From JAGLOK01 sp963676355 (GTDB lineage Bacteria > Bacillota > Clostridia > Christensenellales > UMGS416), in contig OY781093.1 in the NCBI GenBank assembly GCA_963676355.1, positions 3,038,001-3,102,000 on the forward strand: 64,000 bases of DNA, read 5' to 3'. The position numbers were made by a program, and so were the translations under genes. Shown here in pieces: positions 25,699-35,233 of this stretch (position 1 is its first letter; every line of letters begins with the position of its first letter). The notes under the pieces were generated by a model. That model saw nothing but the letters and a program-made list of their open reading frames with translations. It had not been told where the DNA came from and did not search any database.

Positions 25699-26572
25699 CA
25701 TTATCTCCTGTATATATAATTTCTTTATCTTCTGTATTCAAAAGCCTGCTGAAAAAGCCAGCAATCCCTATGCCTTTTTTCTTACGGGGAGCTTTTAAAT
25801 ATTCATCAACTATTGTTTCAATATTAATTGCTGCGTTGCTTTTGGGGTAGCTCACCATAAGAGGCTTCTGGATTTTCACAGCGTTTGCCATGTTGACATC
25901 TTCCAGAATGTGTCCAAGGCGTTCTATTTTAAGTCCCATATATCTGTTTACTACAGCAATAAACCCTTCCATTGTGATGTCCGCTTCCTTCTTGCTTTTT
26001 GCCCTGTTCATTATCAAATGCATAGAAGGCTTAACCGTTTTTCCACAAGCTATCTTTATTAAAGCATATGCATCCGTTATGGAAGTAGGTTCAGGTGTTG
26101 TCACAATAAACGTTTCATGACTTGCGTGTATCATCCGAAGTATGTTATCAGAAGCACCTGCCCCAGTATCAAATATAATATAATCTGCAATGTTTTCAAG
26201 GCGCTTAAATCCATTAATAAGCTTATTTATTTGGAATGTATCCATTTTTATCAAATCATACATTCCCGAGCCGCCTGAAATGAACTTTACTCCGCCAACG
26301 CCTTCTTCTATTATATCAAAAATATCTTTTTTGTCGTCTAGGACATGTAAAAGATTATACTTTGTTGATACTCCGAGCATTATATCGATATTTGAAAAAC
26401 CAAAGTCAGAGTCTATCAGCAGCACACGTTTGCCCCGCCTCGATAGTTCAATGGCAAGATTCAAAGAGATGCTGGATTTGCCAACACCGCCTTTACCACT
26501 TGTAACAGTGATGATTCTAGTGTCATCACTTTTATTCATTATTTCTCTTAAGTTTTGAGCTTGATCAGTCAT
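25667..26572 (-). CDS. flhG: FlhG (YlxH/MinD-like) ATPase, flagellar number regulator
   Basis: FlhG controls flagellar number and placement with FlhF. The 301 residues open with the DQAQNLR helix known to stimulate the FlhF GTPase. The deviant Walker A GKGGVGKSS follows, then switch regions (LLIDSDFGFSNIDIMLG and IIFDTGAG) and a C-terminal amphipathic membrane helix region (KKGIGIAGFFSRLL). The ATG at 26572 has GAGG upstream; its first eight bases overlap the flhF stop. Confidence 0.95.
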   Translation of the reverse strand: MTDQAQNLREIMNKSDDTRIITVTSGKGGVGKSSISLNLAIELSRRGKRVLLIDSDFGFSNIDIMLGVSTKYNLLHVLDDKKDIFDIIEEGVGGVKFISGGSGMYDLIKMDTFQINKLINGFKRLENIADYIIFDTGAGASDNILRMIHASHETFIVTTPEPTSITDAYALIKIACGKTVKPSMHLIMNRAKSKKEADITMEGFIAVVNRYMGLKIERLGHILEDVNMANAVKIQKPLMVSYPKSNAAINIETIVDEYLKAPRKKKGIGIAGFFSRLLNTEDKEIIYTGDNDGIESSGELR

Positions 26573-27704
26573 AAACCTCACCTATTCCCAAGATTTTTGA
26601 TGCAATCCTGGGTGTATCAGCCTGCTGTATATCATCAGGTATATTTTGTCCTGTCGTTACATAAGACAATGGCTTTTTTGCATAATCCACAATGTTTAAA
26701 ATATTGCCCCATGTGTTTACTTCATCATATTTAGTTAAAATCAATTTATAGTCATCAACAAACGATAGGTTGTTGATTATCTTCTTACAAGCATTATACC
26801 CTGTACTCAACGAAACAACCGCATATATCTCATCAGGTTCGCATGTTTTAATTAAATTTTCAATTTCTTTTTTATACTGCTCGTCACCAGTGCTTCGACC
26901 TGCCGTGTCCATTAATATAACATCTCGGTCTGATTGGTTTTTTAAAGCTTCCTCAAGTTCTTCTACTGTGTAAGCAGTCTCTAACGGAATCTGCAAAATA
27001 TCTGCATATATATTAAGCTGCTCTTTTGCGGCTACACGATATGTATCGGTATTTATGATGCCAACTTTTAGTCCACCTTCACAAACATACTGTCCTGCAA
27101 GCTTTACAAGCGTCGTTGTTTTGCCTACACCGGTAGGCCCAAAGAACACAATTATATTGCGTTTATATTTTTTTATTGATATAGGAGATGGCTTTCCCAG
27201 CCGCTCTGTTATAATCTGTTCCATAACCTGACTTGGCTCAACTTCCATGTTTGCTGTGATTTTCTGAACCTCTTTAGCAACGTCATCAGCTATTTGCGGG
27301 ACAACTTCCTGTTCTAAAAGTCTGTCATGCAAACTAGATATGTCATCTGTAAAGTTTATCTTTACATCGCTTTCTCCATTTGCCAGTTTGTTTGAAAATG
27401 TCTTTACAGTGTTTTCTAATTCCTGCAATTTTGCATTTAGTTTTTCTATGTTGCCCGATTCAGTTGGCAATGAAATCGGTGGAACTTTAAACTGTTCTAC
27501 CTGTTGTTTTGGTGCCAACTTTAGTTTAGGAGTTTTCTTATCATAGGCAGCAACAACCTCGAGCTTTTTCTTTTTAAATAAGCCCTTCATTCCTTTTTGG
27601 CGCACCATTCTGCTGTTTAAAATCACAGCATCATTACCAAGTTCATTTTTAATCTTAGTCATAGCTTCATGCATATCGCCTACTAAGTAGCGTTTTACAA
27701 ACAT
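26565..27704 (-). CDS. flhF: FlhF, SRP-type GTPase
   Basis: FlhF is an SRP-family GTPase that places flagella at the membrane. The 379 residues comprise a basic B domain (MHEAMTKIKNELGNDAVILNS, read in two parts), a helical N region, and the G domain. That domain has G1 GPTGVGKTT near 189-197, the motif NTDTYRVAAKEQL and MDTAGRS. It shares one base with the flhA stop, so coupling is likely. Confidence 0.96.
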   Translation of the reverse strand: MFVKRYLVGDMHEAMTKIKNELGNDAVILNSRMVRQKGMKGLFKKKKLEVVAAYDKKTPKLKLAPKQQVEQFKVPPISLPTESGNIEKLNAKLQELENTVKTFSNKLANGESDVKINFTDDISSLHDRLLEQEVVPQIADDVAKEVQKITANMEVEPSQVMEQIITERLGKPSPISIKKYKRNIIVFFGPTGVGKTTTLVKLAGQYVCEGGLKVGIINTDTYRVAAKEQLNIYADILQIPLETAYTVEELEEALKNQSDRDVILMDTAGRSTGDEQYKKEIENLIKTCEPDEIYAVVSLSTGYNACKKIINNLSFVDDYKLILTKYDEVNTWGNILNIVDYAKKPLSYVTTGQNIPDDIQQADTPRIASKILGIGEVYD

Positions 27705-29749
27705 TAAATCTTTACCACCTTATCAGAATATATCTCCACATGTTGTTCTATCTCATTATATGAAAGAACCGTAATATCCGGATCAAGCTGCAAAGAAAGC
27801 CGCTTGAAATCCTTTCTAATCTGCGGAGTGGTAAGAACAATCGGCGTTATTCCTAAACTCAAAAAATGCTCGACTGCCGTTTTAAGCGAAACCAATATCT
27901 TTTGTATCACAGCAGGCTCCAGCACTGCATATGAACCCTGCTCACTTTTATGTATGTTTTCGGCTATCTGGTGTTCCAACGCTGGGTCTAGCGTTATAAC
28001 CCTCGCCTTTCCATCCGGTATAAACTTATGAGTAATTGCGCGTTTTAAATTCTGGCGCACATATTCTGTCAAAGTCTCCGGATCACGCACAATAGTTCCG
28101 TAATCTCCCAATATTTCAATAATGGTTCCAATATCTCGTATAGATATTCCTTCCTTTAATAAATTCGCAAGAACTTTTTGTATCTCCCCAATGCTAAAAA
28201 GCTTGGGAACAACTTCTTCAACAAGCGCTGGCTGCTGAGTCTTCAAGTTGTCAATAAGAGTTTTCACCTGCTGCCTGCCCAGTATTTCGTGAGCGTGGCG
28301 TTTTATAATCTCAACCAAATGGGTAGATATAACAGAAGGCGCATCAATCGTTGTATAACCCTTGAGCTCCGCTTCTTCCCTGTTTGTCTCAGTAACCCAA
28401 ACAGCAGGCATTCCAAATGTCGGATCAACAGTTTCAATTCCCTTGACTTCAGACTTTACATCAGCAGGTTTTAACGCAAGATAATGGTCAATCATCACCT
28501 CTCCACTTGCAACTTCAAGTCCCTTTATTTTAATTGAATACTGATTGTTTTTAAGCTGAATATTGTCTCTTAAGCGCACAACAGGCACAATTATTCCTAA
28601 GTCAAGTGCGCACTGACGGCGTATCATAACAACTCTGTCTAATAAATCCCCGCCCTGAGATGTGTCAACCATTGATATTATACCATAGCCAAACTCCATT
28701 TCAATCGTATCGACATTCAAAAGTGAAGTGACACTTTCCGGCTTCCTTTTTTCTTTTGCTGCTATCTCTGCAGTATCTTCCTGCTCAGAAATCTCTTTCT
28801 TCTTGCGGGAGTTCAGCGTAAAGTATGCTGCAAGCGGAAGTCCTATTGCCAGCATAAATATCGGAACTTTGGGAAGACCCGGTATAAATGCAAACAAAAA
28901 CAATAGTCCGCCAAGTACAAACAATATCGCAGGGCGCGCAAAAAGCTGCTTTGAAACTTCTTGTCCAAAGCTGTTCTGGCTTGCAGATCGGGTAACAATA
29001 ACACCAGTTGCAGTCGACACCAAAAGTGCAGGTATCTGGCTTACAAGACCATCTCCCACAACAGCAAGAACATAAACTTCAAGTGCTTGATTTATGTCCA
29101 TGCCAGCTCCACCGCCTATGCCCACAACACCAATAAGCAACCCGCCGACTGTATTTATCAAAACTATGATAATACCGACTATGGCATCTCCCTTAACAAA
29201 CTTTGAAGCACCATCCATAGCGCCATAGAAGTTTGCCTCGCGCTGAATGTCATCCCTTCGCTGTTTTGCTTCAGTTTCGCTCACTACTCCGGAATTAAGG
29301 TCGGCATCAATCGCCATTTGCTTTCCAGGCATGGCGTCCAGTGTAAACCTCGCGGCTACCTCTGCAACACGCTCAGAACCTTTTGTAATTATGAGAAACT
29401 GAACTATAATTATAATCAAAAACACCACAAACCCAACAACTAAATTATTACCGACAACAAAGTTACCGAAGGTTTCAATAACCTTTCCCGCGTCTCCATT
29501 GTTGCCTAAAATCAGTTTTGTAGATGCAATGTTAAGAGATATTCTAAATAAAGTTAAAAACAATAGCATTGTTGGAAACGTTGAAAATTCCAAAGCTCTT
29601 TTTATATATAAATTGGTAAGCAGTATCATAAGTGATAATGCTATATTTATTATAAGCAACACATCCAAAAGAAAAGTTCCGATGGGAAGTATAATCGCCA
29701 AAACTATGCCAAGTATCATGACTGATATGATTACATCATTTGCTTTCAA
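27704..29749 (-). CDS. flhA: FlhA, export gate protein
   Basis: FlhA is the large export-gate protein of the flagellar type III apparatus. The 681 residues have eight predicted transmembrane helices in the first 310. The FHIPEP signature is RFTLDAMPGKQMAIDADLNSG in two parts, and the cytoplasmic docking domain follows. The start is TTG at 29749 with GGGGAT upstream; no ATG fits earlier. It follows flhB by four bases. Confidence 0.97.
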   Translation of the reverse strand: MKANDVIISVMILGIVLAIILPIGTFLLDVLLIINIALSLMILLTNLYIKRALEFSTFPTMLLFLTLFRISLNIASTKLILGNNGDAGKVIETFGNFVVGNNLVVGFVVFLIIIIVQFLIITKGSERVAEVAARFTLDAMPGKQMAIDADLNSGVVSETEAKQRRDDIQREANFYGAMDGASKFVKGDAIVGIIIVLINTVGGLLIGVVGIGGGAGMDINQALEVYVLAVVGDGLVSQIPALLVSTATGVIVTRSASQNSFGQEVSKQLFARPAILFVLGGLLFLFAFIPGLPKVPIFMLAIGLPLAAYFTLNSRKKKEISEQEDTAEIAAKEKRKPESVTSLLNVDTIEMEFGYGIISMVDTSQGGDLLDRVVMIRRQCALDLGIIVPVVRLRDNIQLKNNQYSIKIKGLEVASGEVMIDHYLALKPADVKSEVKGIETVDPTFGMPAVWVTETNREEAELKGYTTIDAPSVISTHLVEIIKRHAHEILGRQQVKTLIDNLKTQQPALVEEVVPKLFSIGEIQKVLANLLKEGISIRDIGTIIEILGDYGTIVRDPETLTEYVRQNLKRAITHKFIPDGKARVITLDPALEHQIAENIHKSEQGSYAVLEPAVIQKILVSLKTAVEHFLSLGITPIVLTTPQIRKDFKRLSLQLDPDITVLSYNEIEQHVEIYSDKVVKI

Positions 29750-29753
29750 CTAA

Positions 29754-30830
29754 TTATCCCCTTCCCATTTTCTTTTTTAAATTATATACATATGCAAGTA
29801 TTTCAGCAACAGCTTGATACAAATCTTCAGGAACTTCATCGCCAACATCGCAATAAACATACAAGGATTGAGCCAAAGGACGGTTTTCCACCATCACAAT
29901 ATCTAACTCTTTTGCACGTTCTTTTAACTTTTGTGCTAAAAAATCTTTCCCCTTTGTCACAACAAGCGGCGCTTCGTTTTCTTCCTCGTCATATTTAAGA
30001 CCGATTGCATAGTGTGTCGGGTTTGTTATTATAACATCTGCATCTTCCACTGTCTGCATCATGCGCATCTGACTCATCTGACGCTGTTTCTGACGTATCT
30101 TTCCTTTTATCTGAGGATCACCTTCTGAAAGCTTATATTCATCTTTTACTTCCTGTTTTGTCATCCTCAAATCCTTGTTATATTTCCACCACTGAAACCA
30201 AAAGTCCACTGGCGCAAATATAGCAAGGAAAATGACAACCCTATACCCAACTCCAAGGATTATCTTTAAGGCTTGCTGAGTCCCAATTATAACGTTTTGT
30301 CCCATAAGTTCGGGAAATTTTGAAAACTCAGTCTTATAAGCATTATACCCGACTATGGCGATAATAGAAATCTTAAATATTGATTTTAAAAGCTGCATCA
30401 CAGTCGTGCTCGAAAAAAGTCTCTTAAAACCTTTTGCCATGCTGATTTTCTCAAGCTTGGGCTGTATTGCTTGAGGAGAAAACAAAAATCCCACCTGTAT
30501 TATATTGAATACAACAGCACTTAAAAATGCTCCTATAAATAACGGAGCTATTATTATGAAGAAATATCTAATCGCCGCTCTAAATGCATTCGCAATAGCA
30601 CTGAGTGTGACTGTGTCCTGAACAAATGCTCCGGAAAACATTTCAGTAAGCATATCACCTGTGTTTTGGACTATGTATGTTCCAAAAAGCGAAAACACCG
30701 CAAACATTACAATCAACGAAAACGATGAAATAATTTCTGTGCTTTTAAACACCTGGCCTTTTTCTCTGGAATCCCGCTTTCGTTTCGGGGTGGCCTTCTC
30801 TGTTTTTTCTCCATGCTGTTGTTGGCTCAT
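29754..30830 (-). CDS. flhB: FlhB, export switch protein
   Basis: FlhB switches export from hook to filament substrates by autocleavage. The 358 residues have a basic N terminus, four transmembrane segments and the cleavage motif NPTH at about 270-273. The conserved tail follows (APLVVTKGKDFLAQKLKE). It overlaps fliR by one base. A separate protein matching only the part after NPTH is encoded at 39265-39558. Confidence 0.96.
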   Translation of the reverse strand: MSQQQHGEKTEKATPKRKRDSREKGQVFKSTEIISSFSLIVMFAVFSLFGTYIVQNTGDMLTEMFSGAFVQDTVTLSAIANAFRAAIRYFFIIIAPLFIGAFLSAVVFNIIQVGFLFSPQAIQPKLEKISMAKGFKRLFSSTTVMQLLKSIFKISIIAIVGYNAYKTEFSKFPELMGQNVIIGTQQALKIILGVGYRVVIFLAIFAPVDFWFQWWKYNKDLRMTKQEVKDEYKLSEGDPQIKGKIRQKQRQMSQMRMMQTVEDADVIITNPTHYAIGLKYDEEENEAPLVVTKGKDFLAQKLKERAKELDIVMVENRPLAQSLYVYCDVGDEVPEDLYQAVAEILAYVYNLKKKMGRG

Positions 30831-31618
30831 TATGTTCCCGCCAATCCTTGAAACATCTTATCTATGGAGTTAAACATTTCCATAAAAATCACATCTGTAT
30901 AGTTAACGTATATTGGCAATACAAGAACAAGCATCAAAAATCCAAGAGCAACCTTTAACGGAAGTCCCACAACAAAGATGTTCATCTGCGGAACACTTCT
31001 AATGACAATTCCCATTAAGACTTCACCCAAAAAACCTGAAGCTATAAGCGGCAGAGCAACATTTACTGACATTACAAACGCCAGCACAAACACCTCAAGC
31101 GCAACTAGTCCTATTTTAGGGTTAAGCGTCACAAACCCCACAGGAACTTGTGTGAATGTTATGTTTAGTATATGTATTAGCTGTAAGTGGGCATTCGCCA
31201 TGAAAAAGGTAATAACCAAAACCGTGTAAAGCAAAGTACCTGAAATTGGTACTTTGACGTTATTTTGCACGTCAAAAACATCCACCATGCCAAAGCCCAT
31301 CATCATATCAATAACATGTCCTGATGTTTGTACCAATCCAAAAAACATTGTGGTTACAAATCCCAAAACCATTCCATATAAGAGTTCTTTTATGCACAGC
31401 AGAGAAAACTCGACAACATTACTATATAATATTTCTGCATGGCTTGAAAATGAAGTAAAAGTAACATAAGTAACTAGCACACAAAACGCTATTTTTACTG
31501 TGTTTGGTACATTTTTTCTACCAAAAATCGGCGAGGAAATTATAAGTGCCGACGTTCTAAGAAACATTAATAGGAAGTGGTCAAAATTTGAGCTGATGTC
31601 TCTTAATACCTGTTCCAT
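30830..31618 (-). CDS. fliR: FliR, export apparatus membrane protein
   Basis: FliR forms the export gate with FliP and FliQ. The 262 residues are strongly hydrophobic with about six helices. Family features are the early FLRTSALIISSPIFGRKNVP and the LYGMVLGFVTTMFFGLVQTS region. Order fliP-fliQ-fliR-flhB-flhA is standard. Confidence 0.95.
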   Translation of the reverse strand: MEQVLRDISSNFDHFLLMFLRTSALIISSPIFGRKNVPNTVKIAFCVLVTYVTFTSFSSHAEILYSNVVEFSLLCIKELLYGMVLGFVTTMFFGLVQTSGHVIDMMMGFGMVDVFDVQNNVKVPISGTLLYTVLVITFFMANAHLQLIHILNITFTQVPVGFVTLNPKIGLVALEVFVLAFVMSVNVALPLIASGFLGEVLMGIVIRSVPQMNIFVVGLPLKVALGFLMLVLVLPIYVNYTDVIFMEMFNSIDKMFQGLAGT

Positions 31619-31626
31619 TTTTATCT

Positions 31627-31896
31627 CTATCTTATGACCGTTTCTATCATCGCATACATTCTATTAGTAAACTCTGTCATATTGGTTATAATAAACCCGC
31701 CGAATATAACAACCGCAAGCAATATGGCGATTATCTTAGGCACAAACGCCAAAGTTTGCTCATTAATCTGCGTTGTAGCTTGGAATATCGAAATAATCAC
31801 ACCTACTACCATGCCTGTAATAAGCATTGGCGCGGCACAAATAAGCACCGTATAGACAGCATCCTGCAATATTTTGATTATTTCAGCTTGCTCCAA
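31627..31896 (-). CDS. fliQ: FliQ, export apparatus membrane protein
   Basis: FliQ is a small two-helix component of the export gate. The 89 residues match the family: ILQDAVYTVLICAAPMLI, then GVIISIFQATTQINEQTLAF and PKIIAILLAVVIFG. The start is TTG at 31896 with AAGGGG upstream. Gaps to fliP and fliR are short. Confidence 0.95.
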   Translation of the reverse strand: MEQAEIIKILQDAVYTVLICAAPMLITGMVVGVIISIFQATTQINEQTLAFVPKIIAILLAVVIFGGFIITNMTEFTNRMYAMIETVIR

Positions 31897-31959
31897 ATAT
31901 AAAACCCCTTTCCTAAATAATTAACACACCATTTTATCTACACAATCACAGCCCTAAGG

Positions 31960-32739
31960 CTATGTAAAGCTTGTAATTAATGTTTGTACCGTCAGCATCC
32001 ATCCGTCAACTACAACAAACAGCAACAACTTAAACGGAAGTGAGATAACTATAGGCGGAAGCATCATCATTCCCATGGACATTAAAGTACTTGCCACTAT
32101 CATGTCCATTACAATAAACGGAATGTACAAAAAGAATCCAATCTGGAATCCCCGTTTTAACTCACTTGTTATAAACGCCGGAAATAGTGCCACATTTGAC
32201 ACTTCCTCCAATGTTTCTATTTCAGCATCTTTTGCAGATACAGATATAAAGTAGTTTAAATCTTCCTTATATGTCTGCTTCATCATGAACTCTCGTACAG
32301 GTTCAAGCGCGCTATCTTTTGCCTCCTCCAGAGTTATTTCCTCTGCTATATATGGCTCATAGGCATTCTCTTTAACTTCATCTATCACAGGAGACATTAT
32401 GAAAAATGTCAAAAACAAAGCAAGCCCTACCAGAACTTGGTTTGGAGGCATTTGCTGAAGTCCCATTCCATTTCTTACAAGAGACAAAACAATGATGATT
32501 CTTGTAAAGCTTGTCATCATTATAAGAATCGACGGCAAAAGCGTCATTATTGTAAGAAGGAGTATTATGTCTATACTCTCGGATCTATCTCCTAAAAGCC
32601 CACCAATCGGAGCCGATTCAGATGATGTGTCTGAAAGCTCATCAGCATTGTCCAGCACGCTGCAACCGGACATCAGCATAAGAAGTATGGCAATTACAAC
32701 AATAAGTAATGTCTTTTTCTTAGTTTTCGTCATTTTCAT
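31960..32739 (-). CDS. fliP: FliP, export apparatus core protein
   Basis: FliP is the core export-gate subunit. The chosen start at 32739 gives 259 residues. The N terminus looks like a signal sequence (TKKKTLLIVVIAILLMLM) ending in a lipobox-like LMSGC, which is unusual for this family. The family core follows: LLTIMTLLPSILIMMTSFTR, IVLSLVRNGMGLQQMPPNQV and the C-terminal SLPFKLLLFVVVDGW. The gene overlaps fliO by 20 bases. The start could also be at 32733 or upstream; no ribosome site is clear. Confidence 0.93.
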   Translation of the reverse strand: MKMTKTKKKTLLIVVIAILLMLMSGCSVLDNADELSDTSSESAPIGGLLGDRSESIDIILLLTIMTLLPSILIMMTSFTRIIIVLSLVRNGMGLQQMPPNQVLVGLALFLTFFIMSPVIDEVKENAYEPYIAEEITLEEAKDSALEPVREFMMKQTYKEDLNYFISVSAKDAEIETLEEVSNVALFPAFITSELKRGFQIGFFLYIPFIVMDMIVASTLMSMGMMMLPPIVISLPFKLLLFVVVDGWMLTVQTLITSFT

Positions 32740-33232
32740 CTTTTCGATAGCTGTCAAACTGCTTCTTTCTTTCATCTATGGATTTGAGTATCTTGTCAAA
32801 GCTCTCATCTTCGTTTTTGGAAGCACGCTTATTTGCCTGTCTTTTTTTTCTTTCTTCCTGTCTTGCTTTCTGAAGTTCATAAGGAGATTGTCTCGTCTTT
32901 TTTATGAAATCACCTATTTTCGAAAAAAAAGCGGGTCTTGAAAAATCATCTTTTTCCTGTGCCACTTCCACATCTATTCTATCACTATTTATTTTTGAAA
33001 TCATGTTAATATTTTGACTGGTTATACCAATCAGTATTTTTTCTCCGTCAACATCTATCAAAGCTATTTGTTTATCGTTTGCAACAGCAATTTGGTCAAT
33101 CACTTTAATGTATTTTGACCTAGTCATTCTTTTTCCCCTATTAGCCAAAAATTTGGTGGCATAATATGCCCCAAATAATATTGCTACCATTATGAAAATT
33201 AACAGTGCCGTCTGACCAAATCCGCCGTCCAT
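32720..33232 (-). CDS. fliO: FliO, export apparatus accessory protein
   Basis: FliO helps FliP assemble. The 170 residues have a single N-terminal transmembrane helix (TALLIFIMVAILFGAYYATK), the small FliO domain (SKYIKVIDQIAVANDKQIAL) and a long basic and acidic tail. It precedes fliP with overlap. The family is weakly conserved, so position is strong support. Confidence 0.88.
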   Translation of the reverse strand: MDGGFGQTALLIFIMVAILFGAYYATKFLANRGKRMTRSKYIKVIDQIAVANDKQIALIDVDGEKILIGITSQNINMISKINSDRIDVEVAQEKDDFSRPAFFSKIGDFIKKTRQSPYELQKARQEERKKRQANKRASKNEDESFDKILKSIDERKKQFDSYRKDENDEN

Positions 33233-33263
33233 TTATCCCCCGAAAAAATTTATTGTATAATAC

Positions 33264-33295
33264 AAAAAAGCCATAACAGCTATTTGCTGTTAGGC
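33264..33295 (-). terminator. Terminator or attenuator between fliE and fliO
   Basis: On the minus strand a hairpin (GCCTAACAGC with GCTGTTATGGC, one bulge, 5-base loop) is followed directly by TTTTTT. It lies in the fliE-fliO gap. No convincing promoter for fliO was seen after it, so partial read-through is likely. Confidence 0.65.
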
Positions 33296-33303
33296 ATTTT
33301 GTT

Positions 33304-33597
33304 CTATAGTTGCATACGCATTATCTCATTGTAAGCATCAATTGCTTTGTTGCGCACCTGAAGTGCAAGCTCCAATGCAAGCTCTGCCTTCTCGGCTGCA
33401 ATCATTGTTTCATGAATCCCCGCATCCTCTCCGGATAGAAGGTCAGCCGTTCCTTGGTCGCTTACTTTTTCCGTCTCTTGCGCATTTTTAAGCGCATCGC
33501 TCAGAATATCGGAAAATTCGCTTTCTTTTTCCGCTTTGTTTTCAGAGCCAAGTGAGTTCAATACAGAAGCAACATTTAAGTTATTGTTTATTTCCAT
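33304..33597 (-). CDS. fliE: FliE, MS-ring/rod junction protein
   Basis: FliE links the MS ring to the rod and opens rod export. The 97 residues match the family at the C terminus (GIHETMIAAEKAELALELAL then QVRNKAIDAYNEIMRMQL). It follows flgB and flgC as usual, but fliF is not next to it here; a terminator-like hairpin and fliO follow. Confidence 0.94.
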   Translation of the reverse strand: MEINNNLNVASVLNSLGSENKAEKESEFSDILSDALKNAQETEKVSDQGTADLLSGEDAGIHETMIAAEKAELALELALQVRNKAIDAYNEIMRMQL

Positions 33598-33632
33598 AAC
33601 AAACCTCGTTAAGTATTTTTATTTAATATTTT

Positions 33633-34070
33633 TTATGAGCCAATTTCAAGAGCTTTCATCGCCATGCTCTTTGTAGCATTCAAAGCGGTTACATTGGCTT
33701 CAAATGACCTTGTCGCACTCATCATGTCAATCATTTCTTCCACTTCATCCACATTTGGATAGCTTACATAGCCATCAGCATCCGCATCCGGATGTGTAGG
33801 ATTATATTCTAACACAAAATCGGTTGGATCTTCCACTATTTCTGAAACAAATACTCCACCGCCTGCGGCATTTGATTTTGCATCCTCATAAAATGAAGAA
33901 AATGATGCGCCTTGTTTCTGAGACAGAACCACAGTTCTTCTCCTGTATGGTTCTCCCGTTTCTGTTCGTGTTGTGTCAGCATTTGCGATATTTTCGCTGA
34001 TGACATCCATTCTCATTCTCTGTGCAGTAAGAGCAGAAGTTGAGATATCCATTGAACTTAAAAATCCCAT
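33633..34070 (-). CDS. flgC: FlgC, proximal rod protein
   Basis: FlgC is a proximal rod subunit. The 145 residues have the rod motif (LTAQRMRMDVISENIANADT), the middle GGGVFVSEIVEDPTDF and the C-terminal helix (EMIDMMSATRSFEANVTALN). It follows flgB by three bases. Confidence 0.95.
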   Translation of the reverse strand: MGFLSSMDISTSALTAQRMRMDVISENIANADTTRTETGEPYRRRTVVLSQKQGASFSSFYEDAKSNAAGGGVFVSEIVEDPTDFVLEYNPTHPDADADGYVSYPNVDEVEEMIDMMSATRSFEANVTALNATKSMAMKALEIGS

Positions 34071-34073
34071 ATA

Positions 34074-34481
34074 TTATTTACCCTCCTTTATTGCCATCCT
34101 CAAGCGGGTAAACTCGCTTGTCAATTTTCGGATGAGCGTATTATAGTAAATCGTATTTTTAGCAAGCTCAGCACTTTCATAATCAATGTCAACATTATTT
34201 CCATCAAGCCGCATTGATGTTGAACCATCAACTACAATTTTGGCTGAAAGACTGTCAATGTCAGCACTTCCTATATCCATGTGCCCCTGTCTTGTTTTCT
34301 TTGCAGAAAAAGATCCGCTTTCCAAAGCTTCCTTGAACAATGTTTCAAACTCCACTTCAGATCTTTTATATCCAACAGTATCGACATTTGCGATATTGTT
34401 TGTGATCACTTCATTTCTTTTCCATGAAGCGTCTAAGCCCTTTTCCAAATATTTAGTTGTGTCAAATATTTTGTTAATCAT
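34074..34481 (-). CDS. flgB: FlgB, proximal rod protein
   Basis: FlgB is a proximal rod subunit. The 135 residues contain the motif RNEVITNNIANVDTVGYKRS, the EFETLFKEAL segment and a C-terminal helix (LAKNTIYYNTLIRKLTSEFT). The gene lies between a lytic transglycosylase and flgC. Confidence 0.95.
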   Translation of the reverse strand: MINKIFDTTKYLEKGLDASWKRNEVITNNIANVDTVGYKRSEVEFETLFKEALESGSFSAKKTRQGHMDIGSADIDSLSAKIVVDGSTSMRLDGNNVDIDYESAELAKNTIYYNTLIRKLTSEFTRLRMAIKEGK

Positions 34482-34490
34482 TTAATCACC

Positions 34491-35111
34491 TTAGACGTCT
34501 TGTTTAGAATATTTAACATAATTCCCAAGTATATTTTTAACATAATTTTGCACTCTGTCTGATATTCTATCATATTGAACAGGATCATCAGGATCCGTTA
34601 TCCCATATGATGCCACCCTTGAAGGTCCCGTATTATAAGCAGCAAGTGCCAAACGAACATCTCCAAACCTGTTTATTTGCATTTTCAAGTATTTCACGCC
34701 GCCATCAATATTTTGTTCAGCGTTGTAAGCATTGTCCACACCCATATCTCCTGCAGTACCTGGCATAAGCTGCATGAGCCCCATAGCGCCTACCCCAGAT
34801 TTTGCATATTGCTTAAATCTAGATTCGCCACGGATAACCGCCCTTATAAGGTTGGGGTCTAAGTCATATTTTTTTGCCGCATTGTCAATATAAGTGTCGT
34901 AAGCGTGCTCATTTGCAAGCTCCGTTAATTTTTCATTGTCATTTTCTAATTCTATTAGATAGTTCGAGGCAGACGAATCAGTGCCATTCACATTCTTACT
35001 CAAAACATTAGAAAAACCGCTACCCGATATTCCGGCTCGCGATAAACGATCTTGCAGTATTTGATTTACTTGATTCAGTTTTCCTGAATATATGTTATCA
35101 ACAATACCCAA
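34491..35111 (-). CDS. Lytic transglycosylase (SLT family), probable rod-associated
   Basis: The enzyme cleaves glycan strands between N-acetylmuramic acid and N-acetylglucosamine. The 206 residues have an unstructured N-terminal part and a C-terminal SLT domain. Glu96 in VIRGESRFKQYAKSG is the expected catalytic residue, followed by VGAMGLMQLMPGTA and LALAAYNTGPSRV. No classical signal peptide is present, which suggests export through the flagellar apparatus. The start is TTG at 35111 with AAAGGAG upstream. It sits directly before flgB, consistent with opening the wall for the rod. Confidence 0.9.
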   Translation of the reverse strand: MGIVDNIYSGKLNQVNQILQDRLSRAGISGSGFSNVLSKNVNGTDSSASNYLIELENDNEKLTELANEHAYDTYIDNAAKKYDLDPNLIRAVIRGESRFKQYAKSGVGAMGLMQLMPGTAGDMGVDNAYNAEQNIDGGVKYLKMQINRFGDVRLALAAYNTGPSRVASYGITDPDDPVQYDRISDRVQNYVKNILGNYVKYSKQDV

Positions 35112-35181
35112 AAAATTCTCCTTTGATTAATATCTTAATCATTAGTACAAAAAACACATCTGTTTTTCACACTCAATATTT

Positions 35182-35209
35182 ATATCGTCATATTGTCCGT
35201 TTTTCATTA
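35182..35209 (-). promoter_or_regulatory. Candidate sigma-28 promoter for the transglycosylase-flgB-flgC-fliE unit
   Basis: On the minus strand, TAAT, a 16-base spacer and GACGATAT. The -10 matches GCCGATAT at seven of eight bases. It lies about 70 bases before the TTG start of the transglycosylase gene. Confidence 0.55.
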
Positions 35210-35233
35210 GCAAAAAAATTGTTTTTGAAATAT

